Source: Ruminiclostridium sufflavum DSM 19573 (lineage in GTDB: Bacteria; Bacillota; Clostridia; Acetivibrionales; DSM-1351). From it: a DNA stretch of 64,000 bases. This document shows, piece by piece, positions 58,101-64,000 of this stretch. The stretch is from the NCBI RefSeq assembly GCF_003208175.1, contig NZ_QKMR01000008.1:119686-183685 (forward strand), in the 5' to 3' direction. Both the position numbers and the translations under genes were made by a program. Position 1 is the stretch's first letter. Every line of letters begins with the position of its first letter. The notes under the pieces are model-generated. The model was not told where the DNA came from and did not search any database. It saw nothing but the letters and a program-made list of their open reading frames with translations.

Positions 58101-61100
58101 GCAGCATGTCTTCTCTGCAATTCATTAATTACATATTGCACTTTTATAATATCAAGCTTCTCGTTGAACTTAATAATCATTGGAACATTATAAGCAATTC
58201 CCTGCTTATCCAAAGCTGCACCTAAATAGATCTCCTGCTGGATATCCGTCAATGGAAGATATTCAATAGAAGCATCTCTCTTTGTAAGCACAATGGAACG
58301 CTCATCTTGATTATCAGAAAACTCTTGTTCTATCTTATCTAATGCTTTACAGAATGTCTGAATGGAATTGTGCTGGATGATGGCTTTCACCGTTGCATGG
58401 ATTCCTTCTGCCTTTAAAGCTGAGATGATACCAATTGCTTTAATGGAATCTCCACCTACTTCAAAGAAATTATCTTCCATCCCAATTTCATAATTTCCAA
58501 TTACATCCTGAAACGCTTTAAGAACAGCAGCCTCTTTATCCGTAACTGGTAAGCTGTGTTCTTTTTTTCTCTCAATAATCACTGTTTTTAGCTTCTGCAT
58601 ATCAACTTTACCATTACGGTTTAGTGGGATTTCTGTAACCTCATAGATGTGTGAAGGAATCATATAGTTTGGCAGTTTATTACGCATTGCAAATAGAAGC
58701 TCATCATAAGTGACCTTGCCATCTGTAATGTAATAACCATTTAAGTATTTTTCGTTCTTCAGCTTATTTTCCTGTACCGCAACAACAGCAGCCACAATGC
58801 CTGCCACATTACGCATCACGCTCTCAATTTCACCAATCTCAATGCGGAATCCTCGCATCTTTATCTGATTATCAACTCTTCCAAGAAATTCAATATTGCC
58901 ATCCTCTGTCCAGCGAGCCATATCACCTGTGCGGTACATTCTGCCTTCACCATATGGATTCTTCACAAATTTTTCATCTGTTAATTCAGGCTGATTCCAA
59001 TAACCCCTTGCTATTCCCTTACCTGCAACACATAATTCGCCAGGTACTCCAATTCCGCAAAGCTGAGAGCCATTCATTATATAAATCTGCTTATTCACAA
59101 TAGGTTTACCAATTGGAATATGTCTTGGCAGTGTTCCCCCATCATATTTCCATGCAGTTGCACAAACCGTCGTTTCAGTTGGGCCGTAATCATTACTGTA
59201 CACTCTGCCCTTACCAAACTTTTCAACAATGAAATGGTTGGACTCAGAACCTGCTGTTAATAAAATTCGAAATGGAACTTTATTAATCTGTGTCAAATAC
59301 TGTGGTGGGAATAATCCAATTGTCACATTATTTTTAATTAAATATTCCTCTAAAGCATCTATATCATTTCTCAAATCCTCAGTTACTACGCAAAGAGTTC
59401 CTCCGATTAATAAGGACATTGTAATCTCAGAAACAGCCGCATCAAAAGAAAAACTAGCAAACTGCATTATTGTATCCTGCTCACAGAAGCCACGCTGCTT
59501 TCTGAAGTAATCTCTTAGAGAAGCTATCCCATGATGTTCCACTAGGACACCCTTGGGTTTTCCTGTTGTACCTGATGTGTAAATCATATATGCAATGTCA
59601 TCCGGACTGTGGTCTGCACCCGCAAACACTCCACATTCTTCTTTTCCTAATACAATCTGCACAATCTCAGTATCAAAAGTAGTATCTTCTGTCCCTACTA
59701 AGATAGCTGCGGGCTGACAATCATTTAATATATAATTGATACGTTCTTTTGGGTACTCTGGATCAATAGGTACAAATGCCGCTCCACTCTTTAAAACTCC
59801 GAGGATTGCACTAATTGTCTCCATCTTTTTGCTTGCATTAACTGCTACAAAACTTCCCTTTCCAATTCCATTTTTCTTTAAATAATCTGCAACATAATTG
59901 GCACGTCTGTCTAAAGTGCCATAAGTGATTTTCTCATTCTTCAAAATGACAGCTATTTTCTCTGGATACTTCATGGCTTGTTGTTCAAACATAGCATCCA
60001 TCGTAGTGTTCTCTACTTCATAGCCTGTGTCATTAAAGCCCTGAACTAACACTTTTTCTTCCTCTTCTGAAAACAAGCCAATATCTGCCAACAGGCAATC
60101 ATCTGTTTCCTCATTCCACTTACTCATCATATTCCTAATTAAGGCTAACATGTGTTCCTGTATTGATATAATTTCCCACTTTTCAAAGCATTCTGTTTGG
60201 TAATCAAAAAGTATCTGATACTGATTTTCTACTGTCTTAGTAATATGTATAATCAAGCTCTCTGTCTGCGCTAGTGTTGGATACAGAGTAATATCCAAGC
60301 TGTGGTTATCCAGCAAAGATGCGGGCTGGAAGTTTAAACTTACATCAAAGATTTTCCCGGTACCATTTTCTTTTAAAATCCTGTTATAAGTATACTTTTG
60401 ATGCTTAAAAGCAGAAAATATCGATTCCTCAATTGATTTTATGTATTTCTTAAGGGAATAATCCTCCTTTAAAAATTGAAAATAGGTAGGAATGGTATTC
60501 GCAAATAATCCTAACGTATTTAACTGCATTTTTCCTGTTCGATTCAATACCGTGCTTCCAATGTAGAATTGTTCTGCACGGCTCATATTATGAAAGACAG
60601 CACCTAATGCTGCCATATAAAGAGAATATTCTGATATACCTTTATGATTGCAAAACTCATAAATAGATTTGGACTCCTCCAAAGGAACCATCTTAATAAA
60701 ACGTTCTGTATTTAATACAGTAGTTGAATGGTTTGTCAATACAACAAGGTCTTTAAATTTTTCAAGCTGGTTCTTCCAATACATTTTGTCACTTTCAAAT
60801 TTTTTACTACTGACATACTTATTTTCCTGCTGCATAAAATTTACATAAGAATTATTATCAATGTGATATTCTTCTCCAGCAAGTCTACTGTTGTATAAAT
60901 TCACAAACTGTTCACCTAACTTCGATAAAGTCCATGCATCTGCAATAATATGATTTAGCATTATAAATATTCCAAACTTATTAGGTAACTGCACAACAGA
61001 GAAGAAATATAATTTTTCCAAGCAGGATAAACCCTGGTTTATTTTTTCCTGCACATAGGAACGATATTTTTTTTCTATATCAAACTTGTAAAATTCGTAG

Positions 61101-61333
61101 CTTTGTTCATAATTAATTACTTCATTATACTTCCATACAAGATTATTTTCTTCATTACTTATTTGCAAGTGGAATATGTCATTTTTATTCAAAATTTCAT
61201 GCATGCAGTCTTTGATGAATTGTTCATTAACAGTACCTGGAATGAAAATATCTGCCGCAATACATGTTGCTCCACTCCCACTATATTGCTCTAACTCGTA
61301 TAGTTCCTTTTGTGTACCCGTTAGTTTTAGCAT
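46172..61333 (-). CDS. Four-module NRPS: C-A-PCP / C-A-PCP-E / C-A-PCP-E / C-A-PCP
   Basis: A 5,053-residue synthetase. I start at ATG 61333 (GGGGGG six bases upstream); 61357 has none. Module 1: C near 5-430 (NHIIADA, starter type), A near 440-925, PCP near 960 (VGGDSIKA). Module 2: C (HHIVVDG, about 1146), A, PCP about 2010, E about 2065-2510 (HHLIIDA and ESMGRN). Module 3: C (SHILMDG), A, PCP about 3496, E about 3550-3990 (HHMVIDV). Module 4: C (HHLILDG), A, PCP about 4978 (GGNSIRL). Pocket reads: A1 D-A-S-L-L-A-D-V-C; A2 D-S-W-D-I-G-L-I-G; A3 D-F-W-N-I-G-M-V-H (canonical Thr); A4 D-G-T-I-T-A-E-V-V (close to a Tyr code). The acidic tail is likely a docking peptide for the next protein. Confidence 0.92.
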   Translation of the reverse strand: MLKLTGTQKELYELEQYSGSGATCIAADIFIPGTVNEQFIKDCMHEILNKNDIFHLQISNEENNLVWKYNEVINYEQSYEFYKFDIEKKYRSYVQEKINQGLSCLEKLYFFSVVQLPNKFGIFIMLNHIIADAWTLSKLGEQFVNLYNSRLAGEEYHIDNNSYVNFMQQENKYVSSKKFESDKMYWKNQLEKFKDLVVLTNHSTTVLNTERFIKMVPLEESKSIYEFCNHKGISEYSLYMAALGAVFHNMSRAEQFYIGSTVLNRTGKMQLNTLGLFANTIPTYFQFLKEDYSLKKYIKSIEESIFSAFKHQKYTYNRILKENGTGKIFDVSLNFQPASLLDNHSLDITLYPTLAQTESLIIHITKTVENQYQILFDYQTECFEKWEIISIQEHMLALIRNMMSKWNEETDDCLLADIGLFSEEEEKVLVQGFNDTGYEVENTTMDAMFEQQAMKYPEKIAVILKNEKITYGTLDRRANYVADYLKKNGIGKGSFVAVNASKKMETISAILGVLKSGAAFVPIDPEYPKERINYILNDCQPAAILVGTEDTTFDTEIVQIVLGKEECGVFAGADHSPDDIAYMIYTSGTTGKPKGVLVEHHGIASLRDYFRKQRGFCEQDTIMQFASFSFDAAVSEITMSLLIGGTLCVVTEDLRNDIDALEEYLIKNNVTIGLFPPQYLTQINKVPFRILLTAGSESNHFIVEKFGKGRVYSNDYGPTETTVCATAWKYDGGTLPRHIPIGKPIVNKQIYIMNGSQLCGIGVPGELCVAGKGIARGYWNQPELTDEKFVKNPYGEGRMYRTGDMARWTEDGNIEFLGRVDNQIKMRGFRIEIGEIESVMRNVAGIVAAVVAVQENKLKNEKYLNGYYITDGKVTYDELLFAMRNKLPNYMIPSHIYEVTEIPLNRNGKVDMQKLKTVIIERKKEHSLPVTDKEAAVLKAFQDVIGNYEIGMEDNFFEVGGDSIKAIGIISALKAEGIHATVKAIIQHNSIQTFCKALDKIEQEFSDNQDERSIVLTKRDASIEYLPLTDIQQEIYLGAALDKQGIAYNVPMIIKFNEKLDIIKVQYVINELQRRHAAIRAGFKNTADGLVQFFRAIQDYEIELERAQSIKEAFGEFLKPFDLEKDRLLRVKLVMVDETEYLMFDSHHIVVDGLSMNLLFEEFIALYTDKQLEPAELDFDDYVQWSIGEESRKIMREDLEYWHNVFEDGVEKTLIPSDFERSGSVANEGETLYGTVSGDVFEGIHEFCSMNNVSPFMVLMSVYGVLISKLSLSTEIIIGVPTSGRFLEQADKMVGMFVSSIPFKMNLQTSESYIQLVKAVEQNLLEILKRQNCTMNKIAGELGISSENGQNPFFATMFGVNDITKTHTGKTMDYEYINFEQKMAKFDVTLDANKEDDHYQLVLRYNKRLYKESTMMRFMNEFILILEQVMQNSRVLIRDICILSKEEEQKLLSDNNNNKIVFEYKDANIVELFNAQVRETPNSIAAAFDGKYVTYAELDSYSDKLASKLESQNCGKGKIVPILTERSIEMLVMELAVMKTGAAFCPMDSAWPLERKELIYTKLKADYILKGPGCRDISLPHMEVALADIKGEEYRQYEGKHYDGSGISGSDTFYVIYTSGSTGQPKGVVVPYRGIINRLMWMNDTLGMKACSSVLLTTNYVYDSSIWQFYWPLINGGKVVIPKPDDMLTAGFLLDIIKTEKIGIVDFVPSVFNTIVDEMENSTEEADALDSLVWVILGGEEIKPKAVNRFLTLFPHLQCINLYGPTEASIGCVYKALAGNNNKTIPIGKPISNVDILILDKDMNLVPEGICGEIYIGGICLADGYLDDPERTEQSFVKNPFAQIKSERLYKTGDLAKWDYNGDIYYLGRSDSQVKIRGYRIELQEIEAKILDYAGVKECIVLTIDRRVDDKVLCAYFVGEVDEAELKNYLFSRLPAYMVPSYYIKLDQIPIGTSGKANRNMLSKPDFTVKKNVIIAPQNEVEGLLAEAWAKVLNLKEISMDDNYFEIGGDSIKALQIVSMLRKNNLEFTMQQLFANPTIKQLAKTVNVKREIACKTRDFTGELALSPIQKRFVAHYDYKRYFNQAVLLENKDGWNQEYVEKAQEEIIRKHPMIRASYQKEQDGAVIQNILPADKVSLRVNICEKGESLDKTIETLQKRIAIDSNIVEFTLIKDGNREYLFLAAHHLIIDAVSMRILVNDFMTIYKGLENGESVDIGTECLTYSDYLEKITKACYSYHFKKQKAYWEEIDQYKKENQYKTAFGDRKSISVTLVETCTNLLNGTANRAYGTRTEELLLTAFLNALKAAGIVKERDVVIDMESMGRNITQNGMDFSETVGWFTTIYPVHFQINQTGLAEQVINVKETMRKVPDKGIGYQLIHYHDGGKAVDSQICFNYLGELSVAEQMGAISIKSIDNKSMIHKDMQMPYIMDVSASILENRLTVSFDYVPDVLEDKAMGCFASEFEKQCQNIAKALNKTEEIVKTPADYGRSELSIKELNYILSSLNGKVEKIYPLTATQTGILFHTITEGGTGAYFEQNYLTIQGNIELGNFRKAYCKLIEQYDIFKTVFMYDNLSTSYQVVKSIDAMEILFESSDIAGLDKVKQQQVIEEYCVSDKKKGFDLQRGPLMRVMAFKTDKDTWKLVWSDSHILMDGMCLAVVLDKVTTYYNQLCQGESPIEEQNIQYSDYIDWLQEQDMEEAAQYWKDQVYNYEKPNELYKSGNKQESGQNEIKIKLDKKIADSLTIAATNRGLTLNSIMQAAWAVTLMRYCDTNDIVYGSVLSGRSAPVKGIEDMIGLFISTLPIRVTASQEVSFTELARQVQTTCVKAEGYSYYPLASIQKFSEYGSQLFDHIFVFENFDLIRENKESVSDNAFRIVEASADESTNYDLTIVVIPRREIEITFMYKKAAFNDAFMEQILCHYQNVLTQVAGHMDRPVAEMEVLGETDYQLIDVEEAFNIGFTDVTITELFEEQVRKYPDRTAIQYGEERYTYQEAGRLSNRIANTLVKHGIQTEDIIGILMEKNSKAVITALGILKAGGAYMPLDPSYPAERLEFMISDSNAKLVVTAGNLFDVTVNCPVIDFNTDLEENDAELALMASPENLAYIIYTSGTTGKPKGAMIFHRNVIRLFVNDNCLYDFTEQDVWVMFHSFCFDFSVWEMYGALLFGGKLIIISKDFARDTYKFMKFLENEKVTILNQTPSAFNSLSLQLEIEPGVELAVRYVIFGGEKLHPAVVKYFHSRYPSCKIINMYGITETTVHVTYKEITEKEIEENVSDIGLPIPTLGLVLVDSRLKPVPRGMQGELLVWGHGVCRGYINRPELTEAKFIKYTHNGKELYVYRSGDAGRFIDGGLEYIGRIDQQVKIRGHRIELGEIKNIILKNEKVEDCVVIVDADAEDNKFIIAYYQQKQELDYHELRSFMEEHLPGYMVPAYFMPIKTIPVNINGKVDKKALPKPEIKSDLSRYVKAENAMQQYIVDIWEEILDYAPISIDDNYFEIGGDSIKVIKILSKVHSDGYHFEVADLFAHPTIREFYQYMQSNKSAYSQDEIAGKMLLTPIQKELSEDEQAMTGQYNQAIILHSEEHLDEESLMKALKRLVIHHDSLRSVFVKDEDNSYLNVLRAEEMNGLDALRVEHLENVTEDELDCVMEAICNEEQEAITLISDKLYRMTLMVTSEGDYVFFAVHHMVIDVVSWNIIAEDLTRLYHDEQNHTEVILPEKTMSFKQWTDVLYSDELKEELKFNYESLWRGLAKEKDTPVWETTEYGTFGDTVSKEFNIDVEITEALKNGTFRVTGATMEEVLLSIMVNALAAVSGKRSIPLALESTGRFAKYKDYDFSRTVGWFTAIYPIVFEPSKNPVQLICVTKEKRRKAKNLEYTFGLIADVDPNASRYAKPQISFNYLGQIQSQENGFTRADKAIGKCVGDALKRQYAMDISCKIENGRLHFTTAYSKTVVSCEFVTSLIEEVKKQIEDTVQACKDLKNSVTTPVDYNLDISIEELDYLKVMYGGQADSFMRMTPMQKGMLYHIISNPDDDAYHERLVMNLTGQLSSELLIEALNITKRNHIALRTAFVSENITEPVQIILKDTELGVKDKDVRGLSEEDTEKIIEAFDIEAFNYASGDLCRFLILKTGEEAYQVIWKFHHLILDGWSVSIILEELFKTYTYLKQGEQIKTEAEKDNCRDLYDWIGTQNMYAAKKFWKQYLGGRELNTQIPFEHATEDTETCELDSYLDEEYTDKLKAMSNQSITSASVVISAWGLLLQMTNLADEAVFGSIVSGRNKKNESVNNAAGMFINTIPVCVSMEENETFIDSARRFQDDLIKMEQYSYYPLYEIQSDANNGNQIINHVVAYENYPVNQALKEQLENGNTYDFAVENVVLKEHTNYSVGVVFTPGSRMKLNLSYNKYAFKESKCQRIAQMYFHILKQVIDNPLIQKKDISLLSATEEKQLVGTYEPVAYESLMEQFERASRKCSLKTAVKDRNTEYSYEELRLMANGLAKALHDASVVADETVCLMCGAGVEQAIGILGIMKANAIYLPVDTSLPIDRIRYMIDNSRAVRIVSDKENVSFAEQFGLPVTTINPEDKYETAPASKGKYAYIIYTSGTTGKPKGVLVSKENIASAIGWRSKEYDFAAEDNILQLFAYSFDGFMTSFFTPLVSGCKIVFVEDVLNVRCIGEVIEKEKITHFISVPILCQSIFENLTAEQLQSVRIVTTAGDRLSVQTYKAVKEKIENIEIVNEYGPTECTVVSTIKRNVSYGDIADNSIGHVIENGYLYIADKNMNILPDGLAGEIVMGGQGVSCGYVNSPGLTAKAFVKDKNHEGLLVYRTGDKGKRLENGEISFLGRVDKQVKVRGYRIETLEIEKIMEEMQEIESAAVIVYQDELIAYYVGEEDGQNIKKYLSTKLPKYMIPAKYIKLDAMPLTYIGKVDYKNLPSPVYTEHDIVKPASDMEWEIWNIWEGVLGHQSFGVTDNFFEVGGNSIRLMSVSGKLNKAYPDKFTVASLFSYVTIKDICGHVEQEDKSIIEKKETTELAEDDILAFLEDDNADLDDLINRL

Positions 61334-61404
61334 GTGGTGCCCCCCAATTAAAATCATATCTCATCTTTTACAATATTTTATAGCTATATTTTTCGCATAA
61401 AAAA

Positions 61405-61653
61405 CTATTCATCAAGCTTCTCGATAAAAAAACACACATCCGCTACTGTTTTAATCTCTTTCAGAGTTTCCATATCAATCTCAATATCATATTCCATTTC
61501 AATCTCACCAATCATGGAAACCATATCAAATGATGTCATTCCTAAATCAGCTATTAATTCATCTTCTATATTAATCTCATCTTCGTTTGCATCGATGAAT
61601 TGTGATAAAATCTGATTAACCTTGCTCTCAATATTGTTCATTTTCATATGCAT
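61405..61653 (-). CDS. Acyl carrier protein for chain initiation
   Basis: An 82-residue ACP with DLGMTSFDMV near residue 35, where the Ser carries phosphopantetheine. The protein is acidic and predicted helical. AGGAAG lies six bases before ATG 61653. It lies between the acyl-adenylating ligase and the NRPS, so it should carry the acyl group handed to the starter C domain. It is the right size for a free ACP. No phosphopantetheinyl transferase is present in the window. Confidence 0.9.
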   Translation of the reverse strand: MHMKMNNIESKVNQILSQFIDANEDEINIEDELIADLGMTSFDMVSMIGEIEMEYDIEIDMETLKEIKTVADVCFFIEKLDE

Positions 61654-61715
61654 GGTGCGCTTCCTGCTACCACCACACCTTCCTCCTTACGTTTAATATA
61701 ATTTAACACTATTTT

Positions 61716-63317
61716 TTATAAATATTTATATCTTTTTACCTTGCCAAGTGAAGTTCTTTCAAAATCCTCTCTCGAATACTCAATATTACGAATCTGCTGA
61801 AACATAGGTGATTTTTTATTTACCTGATCTATCACCTTTTCAATCTCTTGTTTCACCTCTTCTTCCGAAGCCCCCGCACATCTCTCCTTATCTGGTACTA
61901 TAATACAGCTTAGCACTTCAGATTTCGCTGTCTGCTTCGCATACACTAGAGCAGCCTCAATCCATTCCGATTTTTGAATAATCTCCTCTATTTTGGCAGG
62001 AAAAATATTATTGCCATCTTTGAGAACAATGATATCTTTCTTTCGGCCACTTATAAACAAGAATCCCTTCTTATCTATGTAACCAATGTCCCCCGTCTTA
62101 AAGTACTCATCTGTAAATTCATCCTGGCCGTAGTATCCCCTCATCACTATTCTTCCAGAAACCTGAATTTCATCCTCTACGATTCTTATTTTGCAATAAG
62201 GATTCGAATCTGCTATACCTACAGATTGCTTTCTTCTTTTCTTCAAGTTGTTAGCACATACAACTGGTGAACATTCTGTAATTCCATAGCCATTTAAAAC
62301 TGTAATTCCTATGCCGTCCAAAAAGTCAATTGATTCTTGATTAGCGCTTGCTCCTCCACATATAATAATGGAAAGTTTGCCACCTAATTCGTCAAGGAGA
62401 TTATGGAATAATTTTCTTCTTATATCAAGATGTAATACCTTTAAAACATTGCTTGCCCAATATACTCCCCAAAATTTTCTTCCCACTCTCTTCTCAATTG
62501 TTGAATGGATTCTCTTGTACATTCCATCTACAATCATAGGAACTCCAATTAACAACTCTGGCTGAAATAATTTCAAATTGCTAAGAAAATTCTTAATGCC
62601 TCCACCAAAGCATACAACAAAGTGATAATAAAGCATACCTGTTAGAATTCCAGTTGTTAACCCAAAAGCGTGATGCATTGGCAGCAAATGGAGATATCTT
62701 GTATCCTTAGTGAAAGTATCTTCTCCAATTAAATAGGCACAGTGGCGTATATCACTGCACAAATTATCATGTGTCAGCATGACTGCTTTATTATAGCCTG
62801 CTGTGCCAGACGTAAAAATTATTATTGCCAAATGCTCTTCCGTTACTAAATCCCGGATACTGTCATTTGATTCTTTACAATCTAAAAGTGTTTCAAAATC
62901 CTTACATTCTGTAAAACACTTAAATTCTAAGTCGTCCGAAAGCCTCCTTAAAGCAATTGCTTTCTTTGAGCACCTTTTATCGAATAATACTATTTTTGCA
63001 TCAATCTCATGTATCATTTCTAAAATCACTTCTTCAGATAGTTCGCTATCAATCGGAACTACAATATTTGCAGAACCTACTGTACCAAAATAAGCTGTAA
63101 TCCACTCGTAACTAATATCGCCTAAAAAAATAATTTTCTGCTGGGCCATATTTCTGCTGTAAAGCCAATTTTTTAGTTCATTTGAGCGTTCAAACAGCTC
63201 TGAATAAGATTTTCTATCTATAACACCGCACTTATTAACTAATACAGCGTCAGAGTTGCCATTTTCACGACATGCATCGTTTAATAAAGACCATAAGTTC
63301 TCATTTTGTCTTTCCAT
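61716..63317 (-). CDS. AMP-dependent acyl ligase (fatty-acid activating)
   Basis: A 533-residue ANL-superfamily enzyme. The P-loop is IIFTSGTAGYNKAVMLTHDN near 170, NGYGITECSPV is near 345, and the hinge region is FKTGDIGYIDKKGFLFISGR near 410. The terminal catalytic-Lys region is TSLGKVKRYKYL. The family includes long-chain acyl-CoA and acyl-ACP ligases. It lies directly before the free ACP, so it probably activates a fatty or other carboxylic acid and loads the ACP for lipo-initiation. GGAG lies seven bases before ATG. It is the first gene of the operon. Confidence 0.9.
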   Translation of the reverse strand: MERQNENLWSLLNDACRENGNSDAVLVNKCGVIDRKSYSELFERSNELKNWLYSRNMAQQKIIFLGDISYEWITAYFGTVGSANIVVPIDSELSEEVILEMIHEIDAKIVLFDKRCSKKAIALRRLSDDLEFKCFTECKDFETLLDCKESNDSIRDLVTEEHLAIIIFTSGTAGYNKAVMLTHDNLCSDIRHCAYLIGEDTFTKDTRYLHLLPMHHAFGLTTGILTGMLYYHFVVCFGGGIKNFLSNLKLFQPELLIGVPMIVDGMYKRIHSTIEKRVGRKFWGVYWASNVLKVLHLDIRRKLFHNLLDELGGKLSIIICGGASANQESIDFLDGIGITVLNGYGITECSPVVCANNLKKRRKQSVGIADSNPYCKIRIVEDEIQVSGRIVMRGYYGQDEFTDEYFKTGDIGYIDKKGFLFISGRKKDIIVLKDGNNIFPAKIEEIIQKSEWIEAALVYAKQTAKSEVLSCIIVPDKERCAGASEEEVKQEIEKVIDQVNKKSPMFQQIRNIEYSREDFERTSLGKVKRYKYL

Positions 63318-63366
63318 ATCTTTTCTCCGTTGTATTCTTCATTTATCAAGAAAACTATAAACACTG

Positions 63367-63471
63367 CTATTTCCGATTCTGGTAATGCATTGCAAGAATG
63401 ACTTTCGTATCACCAGTTGAACTTTCTTCACCAATTGCATTTGCAACGACAGATTCGATAATATTTGCCAT
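63367..63471 (-). CDS. Possible 34-residue peptide upstream of the NRPS operon
   Basis: ATG at 63471 opens a 34-codon frame, MANIIESVVANAIGEESSTG and onward, ending HYQNRK and stopping at 63367. It is 49 bases before the ligase start and on the same strand. The only ribosome binding site is a weak GGAA, and the frame may be chance. Nothing in it is recognised. It could be a leader peptide or a small regulatory product. Confidence 0.2.
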   Translation of the reverse strand: MANIIESVVANAIGEESSTGDTKVILAMHYQNRK

Positions 63472-63914
63472 TTTATTTCCATGCCATATTCCAATTATTA
63501 CTCCCTATATGCTGAAAACCTGAGCAAGCACATACATATTTTTTCTGTAGCCTATCCTTATCCTGTAATTACTCAATAATAAGATATCGCCTTGTCATCA
63601 TCTGAGACAAAAATTAATATTCCCTAGAGATTTCTAGAAATAATAATCCTATTATTTTCTTAAATTTTTAATTATTGAGACTATTTTTTTAATTTTACGT
63701 TTTTATACATTACTAATATTTAAATTTTAAACTATATTTTGTTAATCTGCAAATATTTTTACATTTTTTTTGCATCAACTAGATATATTGTACATAAAAT
63801 TGAGCTTTTTTTACATTTATCATCAATCAATCCATCATATTACAATAAAAACACAAATTCTAAGAATCCATTTATTCACAGTTCATGTTATGAAAAGAGA
63901 AATTGCAGTCATGA
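63472..63914 (-). promoter_or_regulatory. AT-rich region upstream of the NRPS-PKS operon
   Basis: No gene is seen. It presumably holds the operon promoter, but I found no convincing -35/-10 pair on the minus strand. A short inverted repeat, TTGTC-N9-GACAA, sits at 63592-63610 and could be an operator or weak hairpin. The region 63640-63780 is very AT-rich with T-runs. Confidence 0.25.
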
Positions 63915-63986
63915 CCACCCGTAAAACGGGTGGCTTGTGCTAGCCCTATAAGGGCTTGTTACCGGCTAGCGCCTAAAGACGCTGGC
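63915..63986. repeat. Three adjacent hairpins, probable IS200/IS605-type element end
   Basis: CCACCCGT/ACGGGTGG (63915-63933), GCCCT/AGGGC (63943-63955) and GCTAGCG/CGCTGGC with one G:T pair (63965-63986) occur back to back in a GC-rich block. The change in base composition and the absence of inverted terminal repeats fit the folded ends of IS200/IS605 elements. The element itself would lie beyond the window, so the call is tentative. Confidence 0.45.
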
Positions 63987-64000
63987 TTTCACTTTGTTCA

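Noticed and set aside
1658..63317. Terpenoid and NRPS-PKS genes as one hybrid meroterpenoid-peptide cluster
   Set aside because: A divergent gene, a decayed IS66 element and converging transcription separate them, and each has its own exporters. A joint product cannot be excluded but has no direct support.
1..64000. CRISPR arrays, tRNA or rRNA genes
   Set aside because: No regularly spaced identical repeats and no cloverleaf or rRNA segments were noticed on either strand.

Overview
The window is AT-rich DNA with strong GGAGG-type ribosome binding sites, spore-former-style gene families and seven oxygen-sensitive radical SAM enzymes. This points to an anaerobic member of the Clostridia; I cannot name the species from the sequence alone. 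Almost all genes lie on the minus strand.

Layout. 1-493 is the 5' part of an IS256-type transposase running off the left edge. 876-1548 is a small plus-strand pair, a membrane protein and a Cys-rich zinc-ribbon-like protein. From 28142 down to 1658 runs a 26.5-kb minus-strand terpenoid locus. Transcription order is: type I IPP isomerase, polyprenyl synthase, MFS exporter, degenerate LuxR-type response regulator, UbiA prenyltransferase, class II terpene cyclase, second UbiA, second cyclase, five tandem radical SAM/SPASM paralogues, a U32-family protein with a PCP_red-like C-terminus, a small unknown protein, a B12-binding radical SAM protein and a second polyprenyl synthase. After an internal promoter (6660-6688) come an SplB-like radical SAM protein, an ABC-2 exporter and a dedicated DXP synthase. 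Supply genes (dxs, idi) thus sit at the two ends of a cyclisation and prenylation core, and oxygen-independent tailoring enzymes fill the middle. No precursor peptide is visible for the five SPASM enzymes. This locus is the best candidate for an undescribed system.

28841-29353 is a plus-strand Cys-rich membrane protein. 29641-31680 is a decayed IS66 element with an intact-looking tnpC and truncated tnpA and tnpB.

From 63317 down to 31814 runs a second minus-strand cluster of about 31.5 kb, a trans-AT hybrid NRPS-PKS with lipopeptide logic. Its parts are an acyl-adenylating ligase, a free acyl carrier protein, a 5,053-residue NRPS (C-A-PCP / C-A-PCP-E / C-A-PCP-E / C-A-PCP), a 2,310-residue KS-PCP-C-A-PCP-C protein, an MFS exporter, a type II thioesterase, an FtsX-type permease with its ATPase, a free acyltransferase and an alpha/beta hydrolase. 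Adenylation pocket residues read by eye suggest Thr (A3), Tyr (A4) and Gly (hybrid A); A1 and A2 are unresolved. A plausible backbone is acyl-X1-D-X2-D-Thr-Tyr-(unreduced C2 unit)-Gly, released by a terminal condensation-like domain because no thioesterase domain is fused.

The right edge (63915-63986) carries three closely spaced hairpins resembling an IS200/IS605-type end.
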